Shown here piece by piece: positions 1-5,284 of a DNA stretch of 11,651 nucleotides (position 1 is its first letter; every line of letters begins with the position of its first letter). The notes under the pieces were generated by a model that was not told where the DNA came from, searched no databases, and was given only the letters and a program-made list of their open reading frames with translations. The position numbers and the translations under genes are program-made. This DNA is from JBAQMG01 sp049302575 (GTDB lineage Bacteria; Bacillota; Desulfitobacteriia; Desulfitobacteriales; Desulfitobacteriaceae), in contig JBAQMG010000135.1 in NCBI GenBank assembly GCA_049302575.1, positions 1-11,651 on the forward strand, read 5' to 3'.

Positions 1-49
1 GGCGAAGATCATTCGCTATTTAGAGTTACCGGAATCAGTGTTTGTCTGG

Positions 50-137
50 AATGGTACCTAACCAAGGATGTTTAAAATTCCAAATTTAAACAGGCCAAAT
101 TGACTTCGGAGTTTTCTGGAATATGAGTTATATGTTG
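50..137 (+). repeat. Possible decayed attC-like repeat (copy 0)
   Basis: This stretch has the order of elements seen in the better copies: a CTAAC core near 58-62, an inner arm ATTCCA near 78-83, the shared word TTGACTTC, an inner arm TGGAAT near 117-122 and a right core GTTATATG at 127-134. The spacing is longer than in the other copies, and the position-11 bases do not match the rule seen in copies 1-7. It would mark the left edge of cassette A, whose far end (before 889) pairs only partly with it. Nothing else is recognisable in positions 1-158. Confidence 0.3.
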
Positions 138-158
138 TTTTCTGAGGTTAAATGGCAA

Positions 159-182
159 AAGACCCCTACGTGAGAGGTCTTA
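159..182 (-). terminator. Rho-independent terminator of PemK-like operon A
   Basis: Read on the minus strand, AGACCTCT and AGGGGTCT form an 8-bp stem with one G-T pair around the loop CACGT, followed by TTTT. The toxin stop codon overlaps the stem, as it does in units D and F. Confidence 0.75.
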
Positions 183-512
183 CATATGTTTAAAGAAAAA
201 CTCCATATACATTTCTTGAATTTTCAATAGATCATTGAAATTGGCACAACCAATAAAGTGAATAAAATTTGATAACTTTAGAGGAACTGTCTTTGATACT
301 CTTGCTGTTGACGGATGCTTAAGATTTGCTTCTTTCCAATACTGAATAGGGGTATCATACCGATCAGAAGCTCTTGGATCATGTTTAGTGACTTTGGTTG
401 AAAGAATTTGAGGCAAATCAATATTCAAAACTATTACTGGTCTCGGAAGAAATTGATTAGGATTTTCTTCAAAGGGGAAATTTACTAGCCATATTTCACC
501 TTCATTAATCAC
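180..512 (-). CDS. PemK/MazF-like toxin (unit A)
   Basis: A 110-residue protein of the PemK/MazF type, the toxin of a type II toxin-antitoxin pair. Known members cut mRNA and stop translation. The family opening is visible near the N terminus: GEIWLVNFPF, then RPVIVLN around residues 23-30. The start codon is GTG, and its bases overlap the antitoxin stop as GTGA, which implies translational coupling. It shares the middle-region pattern PIxxWKxAxLxH with the broken toxin of unit D, so the two are homologous and somewhat divergent from classical MazF. It is expressed leftward from the shared promoter at 750-778 and ends on a hairpin terminator. The family call rests on the N-terminal motif and gene order; activity is inferred. 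Confidence 0.75.
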   Translation of the reverse strand: MINEGEIWLVNFPFEENPNQFLPRPVIVLNIDLPQILSTKVTKHDPRASDRYDTPIQYWKEANLKHPSTARVSKTVPLKLSNFIHFIGCANFNDLLKIQEMYMEFFFKHM

Positions 513-706
513 TTTTGCCGCTTTAACTCCTTATAGAGTTCGTCCCACTCATGTTCTTGTCGCCAAGGATCATCTTTTGTGATAACATATTCGCCATCAG
601 AATTCTTCGGCCAATTTGCATCAGATAATTCTTGGATTTTATCACGATGTTGATTAACAAAATCAGAAAATGAAGGTTTTTGAGTTTTATTCAGGGGAAG
701 AGACAT
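509..706 (-). CDS. Putative antitoxin partner of the unit A PemK-like toxin
   Basis: A small, highly charged protein (65 residues from this start) directly upstream of the toxin and overlapping it by four bases, the usual antitoxin position. The C-terminal part is acidic and aromatic (DDPWRQEHEWDELY), resembling the DWYEDK tail of the unit D antitoxin; such tails commonly wrap the toxin. I recognise no DNA-binding domain. The frame stays open to 778, but I choose ATG at 704-706. It follows a near-perfect AAGGAGG with good spacing, while the upstream ATG codons at 749-754 lie in or against the -10 hexamer and would not be on the transcript. The antitoxin role is inferred from position and the parallel with unit D. 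Confidence 0.6.
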   Translation of the reverse strand: MSLPLNKTQKPSFSDFVNQHRDKIQELSDANWPKNSDGEYVITKDDPWRQEHEWDELYKELKRQK

Positions 707-749
707 TTCGTTTTCCTCCTTATTAACCTTATCTTTTTCTTCCTTATCC

Positions 750-778
750 ATCATATCACCCCATAAACAGTAGTTCAA
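750..778 (-). promoter_or_regulatory. Promoter of the unit A toxin-antitoxin operon
   Basis: On the minus strand: TTGAAC (773-778), a 17-bp spacer, then TATGAT (750-755). The same layout and similar spacer letters occur upstream of the unit D operon (4125-4153), which supports function. Transcription should start after the in-frame ATG codons that precede the chosen antitoxin start. Confidence 0.7.
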
Positions 779-877
779 TATGTAGTATTCCCATATTTTG
801 CGATTTAGAAGGAATAGATAAGGAATTGTAGAACTAAGTTCATAAGGTTTGTGAATGTTGTTCTTTGAAGTGTGGAC

Positions 878-964
878 ACATCCGATAACAGCATATTCCC
901 AAAATCTGAGAGAATATGCAAGTAGTAACCAGACTTCGGGAATACGCGGGACGTTCTACGACAT
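878..964 (+). repeat. attC-like repeat, copy 1 (type I body)
   Basis: The left core CCGATAAC ends at 889 and the right core GTTCTACG starts at 953; the body is 65 bp including both core ends. Inner arms are ATTCCC and GGGAAT, with a smaller TCTG/CAGA pair inside. The two outer cores of this copy do not pair well with each other (6 of 10), but the right core pairs perfectly over 10 bases with the left core of copy 2, about 930 bp away. That is the pattern expected of integron cassettes. Confidence 0.8.
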
Positions 965-975
965 ATCGTGCAAAG

Positions 976-998
976 GTCGCGCCATCCTTGGCGCGGAC
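976..998 (+). repeat. Hairpin at the start of unit B
   Basis: CGCGCCA and TGGCGCG form a 7-bp stem around TCCT, extended by one or two outer pairs. Nearly the same hairpin follows copy 2 (1979-1996), and one with a similar loop follows copy 6 (8396-8415). There is no T-run, so it is not an ordinary terminator. Confidence 0.6.
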
Positions 999-1075
999 GA
1001 AAAAGAATTTGAGCTATTTCTTCGCAGTAGGATAATAATGTAATTATCGGTATGCAATGTGCGTAATTAATAGAT

Positions 1076-1105
1076 GTGGCAGATATTGGTTATAGCGGTT
1101 ATAAT
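1076..1105 (+). promoter_or_regulatory. Likely promoter of the unit B toxin-antitoxin operon
   Basis: A perfect TATAAT at 1100-1105 is preceded, 18 bp upstream, by a weak -35 match GTGGCA (4 of 6 to TTGACA). The antitoxin ATG is 35 bp downstream. The -10 is convincing, the -35 less so. Confidence 0.55.
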
Positions 1106-1140
1106 AGAGTTAAGAGAGTACAGCAAAGGAGATCGATAAT

Positions 1141-1386
1141 ATGGCTAACGCATACGTTATTGATAGAAACTCAATTAAGCTTCCAAAGGAGGTTTCAGAA
1201 AAGCTGAAATTGAAGGAAGGAATGGAACTAAAGGTTATATCTGACGAAGTGGACGGGGTATTAATATTGAAGGTTGTTGAAGGGAAAAGCAAGGATTTTT
1301 CCGGTATTAAAGGGATCGGCAAAGAGATATGGAAAGATGTTGACGTTCAGAAATATGTTACTCAGGAGAGAAACGAATGGAATTGA
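1141..1386 (+). CDS. AbrB/MazE-type antitoxin (unit B, VapB-like)
   Basis: An 81-residue protein with an N-terminal swapped-hairpin AbrB/SpoVT-type DNA-binding domain: NSIKLPKEVSEKLKLKEGM at about residues 10-28, then a beta-rich stretch containing LILKVVEG. The C-terminal third (FSGIKGIGKEIWKDVDVQKYV) is the likely toxin-binding tail. AAAGGAG sits eight bases upstream of the ATG. It overlaps the PIN toxin gene by 10 bases, the classical VapBC arrangement. The antitoxin would neutralise the PIN nuclease and probably represses its own promoter; both are inferred from the family. Confidence 0.85.
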   Translation: MANAYVIDRNSIKLPKEVSEKLKLKEGMELKVISDEVDGVLILKVVEGKSKDFSGIKGIGKEIWKDVDVQKYVTQERNEWN

Positions 1387-1808
1387 AGAAAGGCTTAAAG
1401 CTTTTTGTAGATACGGCACCGATAATATATTTTATTGAGGAGCATCCGGTTTACATCGATGAAGTTTCCGACATATTTGACAGAACAGCTGAAGGAACTG
1501 TACAGGTGGTTACGTCAGTTATTACCTTGATAGAGGTTCTTGCAAAGCCATATAAGCTTGGACAAAATAATATAGTGGACGTTTACAAGGATTTCTTTTC
1601 CAATTCAAAGGGATTCTCTGTTATGAGTATTGATACCAGTATCGCAGAATTGACTGCAAAGATAAGGGCAGAATTTGGGTTCAAGGTGCCTGATGCTCTT
1701 CAATTGGCTATCTTTGAACATAATGATTGTGAGTATTTTGTAACCAATGATAAACAACTCAAGAGTTATGACGAAAATAGGATTTATATATTAGGTGAAA
1801 ATAGTTGA
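1377..1808 (+). CDS. vapC: PIN-domain ribonuclease toxin, VapC-like (unit B)
   Basis: A 143-residue PIN-domain protein. The acidic metal-binding residues can be placed at D12 (LFVDTAPII), E53 (TLIEVL), D106 (KVPDALQLA) and D125 (FVTNDKQL), so the active site looks complete. VapC-type toxins cleave RNA, often tRNA or rRNA; the target here cannot be read from sequence. The gene begins inside the end of the antitoxin gene, with AGGAG upstream of its ATG. It ends 30 bases before a GC-rich hairpin and about 80 bases before the next attC-like core, so it fills its cassette on the plus strand, the usual orientation for integron cassette genes. Confidence 0.88.
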   Translation: MELKKGLKLFVDTAPIIYFIEEHPVYIDEVSDIFDRTAEGTVQVVTSVITLIEVLAKPYKLGQNNIVDVYKDFFSNSKGFSVMSIDTSIAELTAKIRAEFGFKVPDALQLAIFEHNDCEYFVTNDKQLKSYDENRIYILGENS

Positions 1809-1838
1809 TATTGAAGGTTTATGAATGTTCCTTTAAGG

Positions 1839-1858
1839 CAGCGCCGTCCATGGCGCTG
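1839..1858 (+). repeat. Hairpin at the end of unit B
   Basis: CAGCGCC (1839-1845) pairs with GGCGCTG (1852-1858) around a small loop containing TCC. It mirrors the hairpin at the start of the same unit (976-998). It lies 30 bases after the PIN toxin stop, but no T-run follows. Confidence 0.55.
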
Positions 1859-1871
1859 TCTGAGTCTGTGG

Positions 1872-1972
1872 GCACGATACGTCGTAGAACAGCGTATTCC
1901 CAAAATCTGAGAGAATATGAATGTAGTAACTGGACTTCGGGAATACGCGGAACGTTCTACGACATATCGTGC
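1872..1972 (+). repeat. attC-like repeat, copy 2 (type I body)
   Basis: The left core ends at C1890 and the right core starts at G1954, again a 65-bp body. Outer arms pair over 19 bases with one mismatch: GCACGATACGTCGTAGAAC on the left and GTTCTACGACATATCGTGC on the right. Inner arms are GCGTATTCCC and GGGAATACGC. Because units B and C share the same starting sequence, local pairing and pairing with the start of unit B cannot be told apart here. Confidence 0.85.
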
Positions 1973-1978
1973 GAAAGG

Positions 1979-1996
1979 CGCGCCATCCTTGGCGCG
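1979..1996 (+). repeat. Hairpin at the start of unit C
   Basis: CGCGCCA/TGGCGCG stem with loop TCCT, essentially the same as the hairpin at 976-998. The sequence from the right core to about 2033 is shared with the start of unit B, indicating duplication or a common cassette family. Confidence 0.6.
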
Positions 1997-2081
1997 GACG
2001 AAAAGAATTTGCAGTATTTCTTCGCAGTAGTAGGCGTATACGAATTGATAAGTTGTATATCAGTATAGGGAGGATGATATT

Positions 2082-2360
2082 TTGAAAATTGGTCGAAAAG
2101 CAAATTCAGTACTGACAATTACATTTAGCATTATTACAATGATTTTGGGGGCTCTGTTCTTATTTGGTTTTATCATCAGTATTGATGTTGTAATGTTATT
2201 TTTAGGGGTAACTCAATTATTTGGTGGATTAAGTCAAATAAATTTGGCACAAGAAATGAATTCAAAAGGAAAAAATAAAGGGAATAAGATTGTCGGGGGA
2301 TTTTCCGTAATTCTAGGTATTGTGATTATAATCGCTGCGATTATTAAAATAATCCTATAG
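2082..2360 (+). CDS. Small membrane protein of unknown function (unit C)
   Basis: A 92-residue protein with a basic N terminus and three hydrophobic segments: about residues 9-31, 33-50 (with a polar stretch LSQINLAQEMNSKGKNKGNK after it) and 69-91. The pattern suggests a small integral membrane protein with a short charged loop before the last helix. The start is TTG, set by GGGAGG (2068-2073) eight bases upstream; the ATG at 2074 meets a stop within four codons. It begins only about 50 bases after the shared cassette-start sequence. I recognise no family. Confidence 0.7.
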   Translation: MKIGRKANSVLTITFSIITMILGALFLFGFIISIDVVMLFLGVTQLFGGLSQINLAQEMNSKGKNKGNKIVGGFSVILGIVIIIAAIIKIIL

Positions 2361-2419
2361 TTATAATATTTGATCACGCATTCTTCTTATTTGGTGAAAC
2401 TGTTATTAGGGGGCATTAA

Positions 2420-2860
2420 GTGAAAAAAAAATTGGGGCTAGCTTTGGTGGTCGTAACGCTAATTTCAGGTTGCGGATCTACTACGGGTGCAGCAAAAAAT
2501 GTGGACTTATCTAATCTAACCGCTACTCAAGTAGTTGAAACTTATTACATTAGCATCGCTACTGGCGATTATGCGACGGCTAAAGATTGCTTGTCAAATG
2601 AAATCGGTCAGCAATATGTAAACTCTATGGACTCTGACTTCAAAAACATTAAGAGGTTGACAGACCTAAAGGTTTCCCCAGCAGCACCTATCAAACTTTA
2701 TGGGAAGAACCTCGATGAGTTGCAGGTCACAGCCGAGTATGTCGCAGAGTACAAAAAGGTAATTACGTCTAATAGCGGAAAACAATTTAGGTTTATTTAC
2801 GTTGGCAAAAAGGAAAAAGACTCTCCATGGAAGATCATTAGTATTGGAACAGGCCCGTAA
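2420..2860 (+). CDS. Putative lipoprotein (unit C)
   Basis: A 146-residue secreted lipoprotein. The N terminus has KKK followed by a hydrophobic core and the lipobox LISGC, with the lipidated cysteine at residue 18, so the mature protein would be anchored outside the cytoplasmic membrane. The region after it (VVETYYISIATGDYATAKDCLS) has the look of the small NTF2-like or DUF4829-type lipoproteins of Bacillota, and the C terminus (SPWKIISIGTGP) fits that fold's last strand. The subfamily is a guess. The start is GTG with AGGGGG upstream. It lies 59 bases after the membrane protein gene on the same strand, so the two may be cotranscribed. Confidence 0.8.
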   Translation: MKKKLGLALVVVTLISGCGSTTGAAKNVDLSNLTATQVVETYYISIATGDYATAKDCLSNEIGQQYVNSMDSDFKNIKRLTDLKVSPAAPIKLYGKNLDELQVTAEYVAEYKKVITSNSGKQFRFIYVGKKEKDSPWKIISIGTGP

Positions 2861-2952
2861 TGAAATAGTTTAGATGAGTCGCATTCGCCTTATTTTGATA
2901 TGCTCGTCCTATTTTATTGTCTAGGCAATTTTTATAAGCAGGAGTGATTACG

Positions 2953-3429
2953 TTGGGAAAAGATATTCAATTTAGAGAGGCTCAACCTCAAGACGTCCAG
3001 GCTATTACTGAGTTAGTTCTTGGAGTGTTTGATAAGTATGTAGGGTATGGCTATTCACTAGATGGCCAATCAGTTTTTCGGATGTATTGCCTTCCAAACG
3101 CCATGTCAACTAGATTAACAGAGGGGACTTCATTTTGCCTAGTTGCGATTTTAGTTCAGAAAATTATTGGAATGATTGAAGTTCGAAATGGTAATCACAT
3201 TGCTTTATTGTTCGTAGATGATCGCTATCATAAAAATGGTATAGCTAAGAATTTAGTTACCTTGGCTATCGAAAAGGTAAAGGTAACAGATATTTATGTA
3301 AATTCCTCACCATATGCAATTGATATTTATAAACGGATGGGATTTGAACAGTTAGAAGAGGAACAAGAAAGAGATGGTATTCGATTTATACCAATGAAAA
3401 AGAGCATAACCCATCGAAATAATTGCTAG
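2953..3429 (+). CDS. GNAT-family N-acetyltransferase (unit C)
   Basis: About 158 residues with the GNAT fold. The acetyl-CoA-binding motif A is visible as LLFVDDRYHKNGIAKNLV, a variant of the R/Q-x-x-G-x-G/A loop. Motif B follows around VNSSPYAIDIYKRMGFEQ, the typical tyrosine-containing helix and MGF strand. The substrate cannot be predicted. The frame is open from GTG at 2944, but AGGAG (2940-2944) overlaps that codon and sits eight bases from TTG at 2953, so I choose the TTG. GNAT genes are common integron cargo. The gene ends 26 bases before the next attC-like core. Confidence 0.85.
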   Translation: MGKDIQFREAQPQDVQAITELVLGVFDKYVGYGYSLDGQSVFRMYCLPNAMSTRLTEGTSFCLVAILVQKIIGMIEVRNGNHIALLFVDDRYHKNGIAKNLVTLAIEKVKVTDIYVNSSPYAIDIYKRMGFEQLEEEQERDGIRFIPMKKSITHRNNC

Positions 3430-3438
3430 GGTAGTAAA

Positions 3439-3535
3439 GCCGCACATCGTATAACAGCACATTCCCAACACTTGGTAATATGCAAGTGATATGTCGCGTC
3501 GGGAATCCGCGAATCGTTATACGGAAATGTCCATA
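3439..3535 (+). repeat. attC-like repeat, copy 3 (type II body)
   Basis: Left core CGTATAAC ends at 3455 and right core GTTATACG starts at 3516, pairing locally over eight bases. The body is 62 bp: inner arms ATTCCC/GGGAAT plus an apical hairpin CACTTG/CAAGTG. Beyond the core, the right side (GTTATACGGAAATGTCCAT) matches the complement of the end of unit D (before 4257) at 17 of 18 positions with one extra base, better than it matches its own left side. Confidence 0.8.
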
Positions 3536-3567
3536 TCGGAGTAAGTGTGAGGTTGATTTTTGAAATA

Positions 3568-3590
3568 TGAAAAGACCTGCAAGAGGTCTT
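3568..3590 (-). terminator. Rho-independent terminator of operon D
   Basis: On the minus strand AAGACCT and AGGTCTT form a perfect 7-bp stem around CTTGC, followed by a short T-rich stretch. The toxin stop codon overlaps the stem. The hairpin closely resembles the one in unit A. Confidence 0.7.
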
Positions 3591-3927
3591 ATGTGTTTAC
3601 TTCTATTATTCTATCAAGGACTCTAAGAAATTCGTTCCAATCTAATTCTCCACAATATGTACCAAGTTCATTTCTGGCGATTCTATGAAGTTTATGTGTT
3701 TTGACAAAGGATAAGTGAGAAAGTCCAGCATCTTTCCACTTATAAATAGGCTCTTTATATTGGTCGAAGTAAGTTGGGGGGATATTTGGAGGAGAACTTG
3801 TTATTTAAGCTATTGTAAGTAAACTTGAACTTTCTTCATCATTTACTACAAGAACTGGTCTGACTTTAGATTCAACTTTATCTTCGTAATAGATTTCAGT
3901 CCAATAAATATCGCCAATATTGGCCAT
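3589..3927 (-). pseudogene. PemK/MazF-like toxin with in-frame stop (unit D)
   Basis: Translating from ATG at 3927 gives MANIGDIYWTEIYY then RPVLVVNDEESSSLLTIA, a TAA stop at codon 41 (3807-3805), and then 71 more codons in the same frame to the natural stop. The continuation keeps the family pattern (EPIYKWKDAGLSHLS, matching PIQYWKEANLKHPS of the unit A toxin) and ends at the same hairpin type. The full product would be 112 residues, close to the 110 of its relative, so this is a single nonsense change, plausibly AAA to TAA. The toxin is presumably inactive while its antitoxin gene is intact. A sequencing error is the alternative. Confidence 0.8.
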
Positions 3928-3935
3928 TTTTCATA

Positions 3936-4085
3936 CTATTTATCCTCATACCAATCTTTATGGCTGGGATTTTCAGGGTTCAATTTTATTTTACCTTTTT
4001 GGGCATCAAGAATGGGAGTTTTTGAACTTATTTTATTTAATGCTGATTGCCGATCAATCTCAACTTTTTTAGGAATTGCTGACAT
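3936..4085 (-). CDS. Putative antitoxin of the broken PemK-like toxin (unit D)
   Basis: A 49-residue charged protein ending in NPSHKDWYEDK, comparable to the acidic aromatic tail of the unit A antitoxin; both begin MS after an encoded AAGGAGG. An upstream in-frame ATG at 4124 abuts the -10 hexamer and would lie upstream of the transcript start, so I choose ATG at 4083-4085, eight bases after AAGGAGG. The stop lies eight bases before the toxin ATG. No DNA-binding domain is visible. With the toxin broken, this may be an orphan antitoxin, possibly still able to neutralise related toxins such as that of unit A; that is inference. Confidence 0.6.
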   Translation of the reverse strand: MSAIPKKVEIDRQSALNKISSKTPILDAQKGKIKLNPENPSHKDWYEDK

Positions 4086-4124
4086 GTCTTTTTCCTCCTT
4101 TTTGAGGGGCTTATCTATATCCAT

Positions 4125-4153
4125 ATAATACCACCCTTTAATAGTCTATTCAA
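4125..4153 (-). promoter_or_regulatory. Promoter of the unit D toxin-antitoxin operon
   Basis: On the minus strand: TTGAAT (4148-4153), a 17-bp spacer and TATTAT (4125-4130). Hexamers, spacer length and a G-rich spacer end agree with the unit A promoter. Confidence 0.7.
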
Positions 4154-4238
4154 TAAGTATTATGCCCGTATAAAGGATTTTAGAAAAAGCCCAAGAATTT
4201 AATATATGATAAGTTTGTACTTTAGGGTACTCTTTGTA

Positions 4239-4338
4239 GATGGACACTTCCGATAACAGCGTATTCCCAAAATCTGAGAGAATATGAATGTAATAACCCG
4301 ACGTCGCAAACCCTCGGAACGTTATCCGAAATATCCGT
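4239..4338 (+). repeat. attC-like repeat, copy 4 (type I body, inner arm lost)
   Basis: Left core CCGATAAC ends at 4257, right core GTTATCCG starts at 4321, body 65 bp. The left inner arm GTATTCCC is intact, but the expected right inner arm has changed to GCAAACCCTC without change of length, so the inner stem no longer forms. The right core side matches the complement of the end of unit E (before 5284) at 15 of 18 bases and its own left side at 14 of 18. Confidence 0.7.
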
Positions 4339-4414
4339 TCCTCGTATTCCTCTGTGGTCTGTTTCATTCCCTGTATTCCTTTTGGGTCTGCAAGGGGGAA
4401 GAAATGGTTTGAAA

Positions 4415-4464
4415 GTGCATATGAATGTCTAGGGAAGGGTTAGCTGCGAATGTGCATATGAATG
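4415..4464 (+). repeat. Short direct repeat at the start of unit E
   Basis: GTGCATATGAATG occurs at 4415-4427 and again at 4452-4464. A looser pair, GTATTCCTNTGNGGTCTG-like, occurs near 4339 and 4371. There is no gene between copy 4 and the terminator at 4485; nothing else is recognised in this stretch. Confidence 0.5.
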
Positions 4465-4484
4465 AGGGGAATAATTGGACAAAG

Positions 4485-4512
4485 AAAAAACCTCCCGTAA
4501 AGAAGGTCTTTT
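4485..4512 (-). terminator. Terminator downstream of the unit E toxin
   Basis: On the minus strand GACCTTC and GGGAGGT pair with G-T wobble around TTTAC, followed by six T residues. It lies about 80 bases past the toxin stop. Confidence 0.65.
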
Positions 4513-4590
4513 CTGAAATAAGAGTTGAAGCGATTTCTCGCTGAAATAATATTTTCTTTAATCGCATTATATCATTATGCTTTATATCCG

Positions 4591-5130
4591 TCAACTATTC
4601 TTCTTTTGAATAAATTTAAATTTTTCAATGGCAAAATCAATTTTTATTTGTTCTTCATTTCCAACAGTTAATATTCTTCCCCTTCTCCAGAATGGTCTAG
4701 TTATTCGAGTTTTACTTATAGTTCTTATTTGTTCTACTAAAGCAGTTCCTCCAGTTGAGACTGGAATGTGATACCAAAAGGTGCTTCCAATATATTTCTC
4801 ATCTTTTGAACAAGGAACAACTATAACTGTTTCTGAATCTGGATAGCCCCAAACTATAATACATGGTCTTTCTTTCTCAATTTCTGCGCCAACGTTTTTA
4901 CCTAAATAAGCATAATATATTCCACTTTTAAACAACTTAAAATCATTTTCTAGTTGTGGATTTAAACGCATTTCTGTTTTAAGTAATAACCACTCAACAT
5001 ATTCCAATGCTGTTTCAGCTTTTAACTCTGATAATAAGTATTTTATAGAGTCAAATCTGTCCTGAATAATTTCTGATATTTGCTCATTGTTTTTTAACTT
5101 CTCTTTTTCAATAACCTTTTCTTCTTCCAC
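4591..5130 (-). CDS. MazF/PemK-like toxin with N-terminal extension (unit E)
   Basis: About 179 residues. The C-terminal 110 residues are a PemK/MazF domain: SGIYYAYLGKN near residue 70, ERPCIIVWGYP near 88, the strand VIVVPCS, and PVSTGGTALVEQIRTIS, which resembles the family's central region. The first 65 residues are highly charged and helical, absent from typical 110-residue MazF proteins, and could act as a built-in antitoxin or a regulatory arm; no separate antitoxin gene lies next to it. GGAGG directly abuts the ATG at 5136 and is six bases from the in-frame GTG at 5130, so I prefer the GTG. Promoter not clearly seen. MazF assignment is firm; the role of the extension is inference. Confidence 0.78.
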   Translation of the reverse strand: MEEEKVIEKEKLKNNEQISEIIQDRFDSIKYLLSELKAETALEYVEWLLLKTEMRLNPQLENDFKLFKSGIYYAYLGKNVGAEIEKERPCIIVWGYPDSETVIVVPCSKDEKYIGSTFWYHIPVSTGGTALVEQIRTISKTRITRPFWRRGRILTVGNEEQIKIDFAIEKFKFIQKKNS

Positions 5131-5265
5131 TTTCATCCTCCATTTCTATCCGTCTAAATGTTTCGACAGAATAGAGGAAATACCTTCACAATATGGAATA
5201 TTATTTATGGTTACTTAAATTGACATTTAGGGTAGGGGTAAGTTTTTGAAAGCAATTCCTTCAAA

Positions 5266-5284
5266 GACGGATACATCGGGTAAC
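5266..5284 (+). repeat. Left part of attC-like repeat copy 5, split by the insertion sequence
   Basis: ACGGATACATCGGGTAAC aligns with the left side of the other copies (for example the region before 889 and before 4257). It stops at the TAA of the core, where the insertion sequence begins; the body resumes at 7532. Confidence 0.65.

Noticed and set aside
790..833. GTATTCCC and GGAATA around 786-820 followed by GTAGAAC as an extra repeat
   Set aside because: Too short, no right core, and it overlaps the region just upstream of the operon A promoter.
855..1043. Open frame running through attC-like copy 1 on the plus strand (similarly 1805-2068 through copy 2)
   Set aside because: They translate the repeat itself, share a reading of the repeat in both places, and lack ribosome binding sites; they are by-products of the repeats.
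4339..4475. GTATTCC and GGGGAATA near 4371 and 4465 as another attC-like body
   Set aside because: Inner-arm words are present but no AAC and GTT cores at the right spacing; at most a decayed remnant.
4146..4594. Two minus-strand open frames over copy 4 and the non-coding start of unit E
   Set aside because: They cover the repeat, the direct repeats and the terminator, with no family features or ribosome binding sites.
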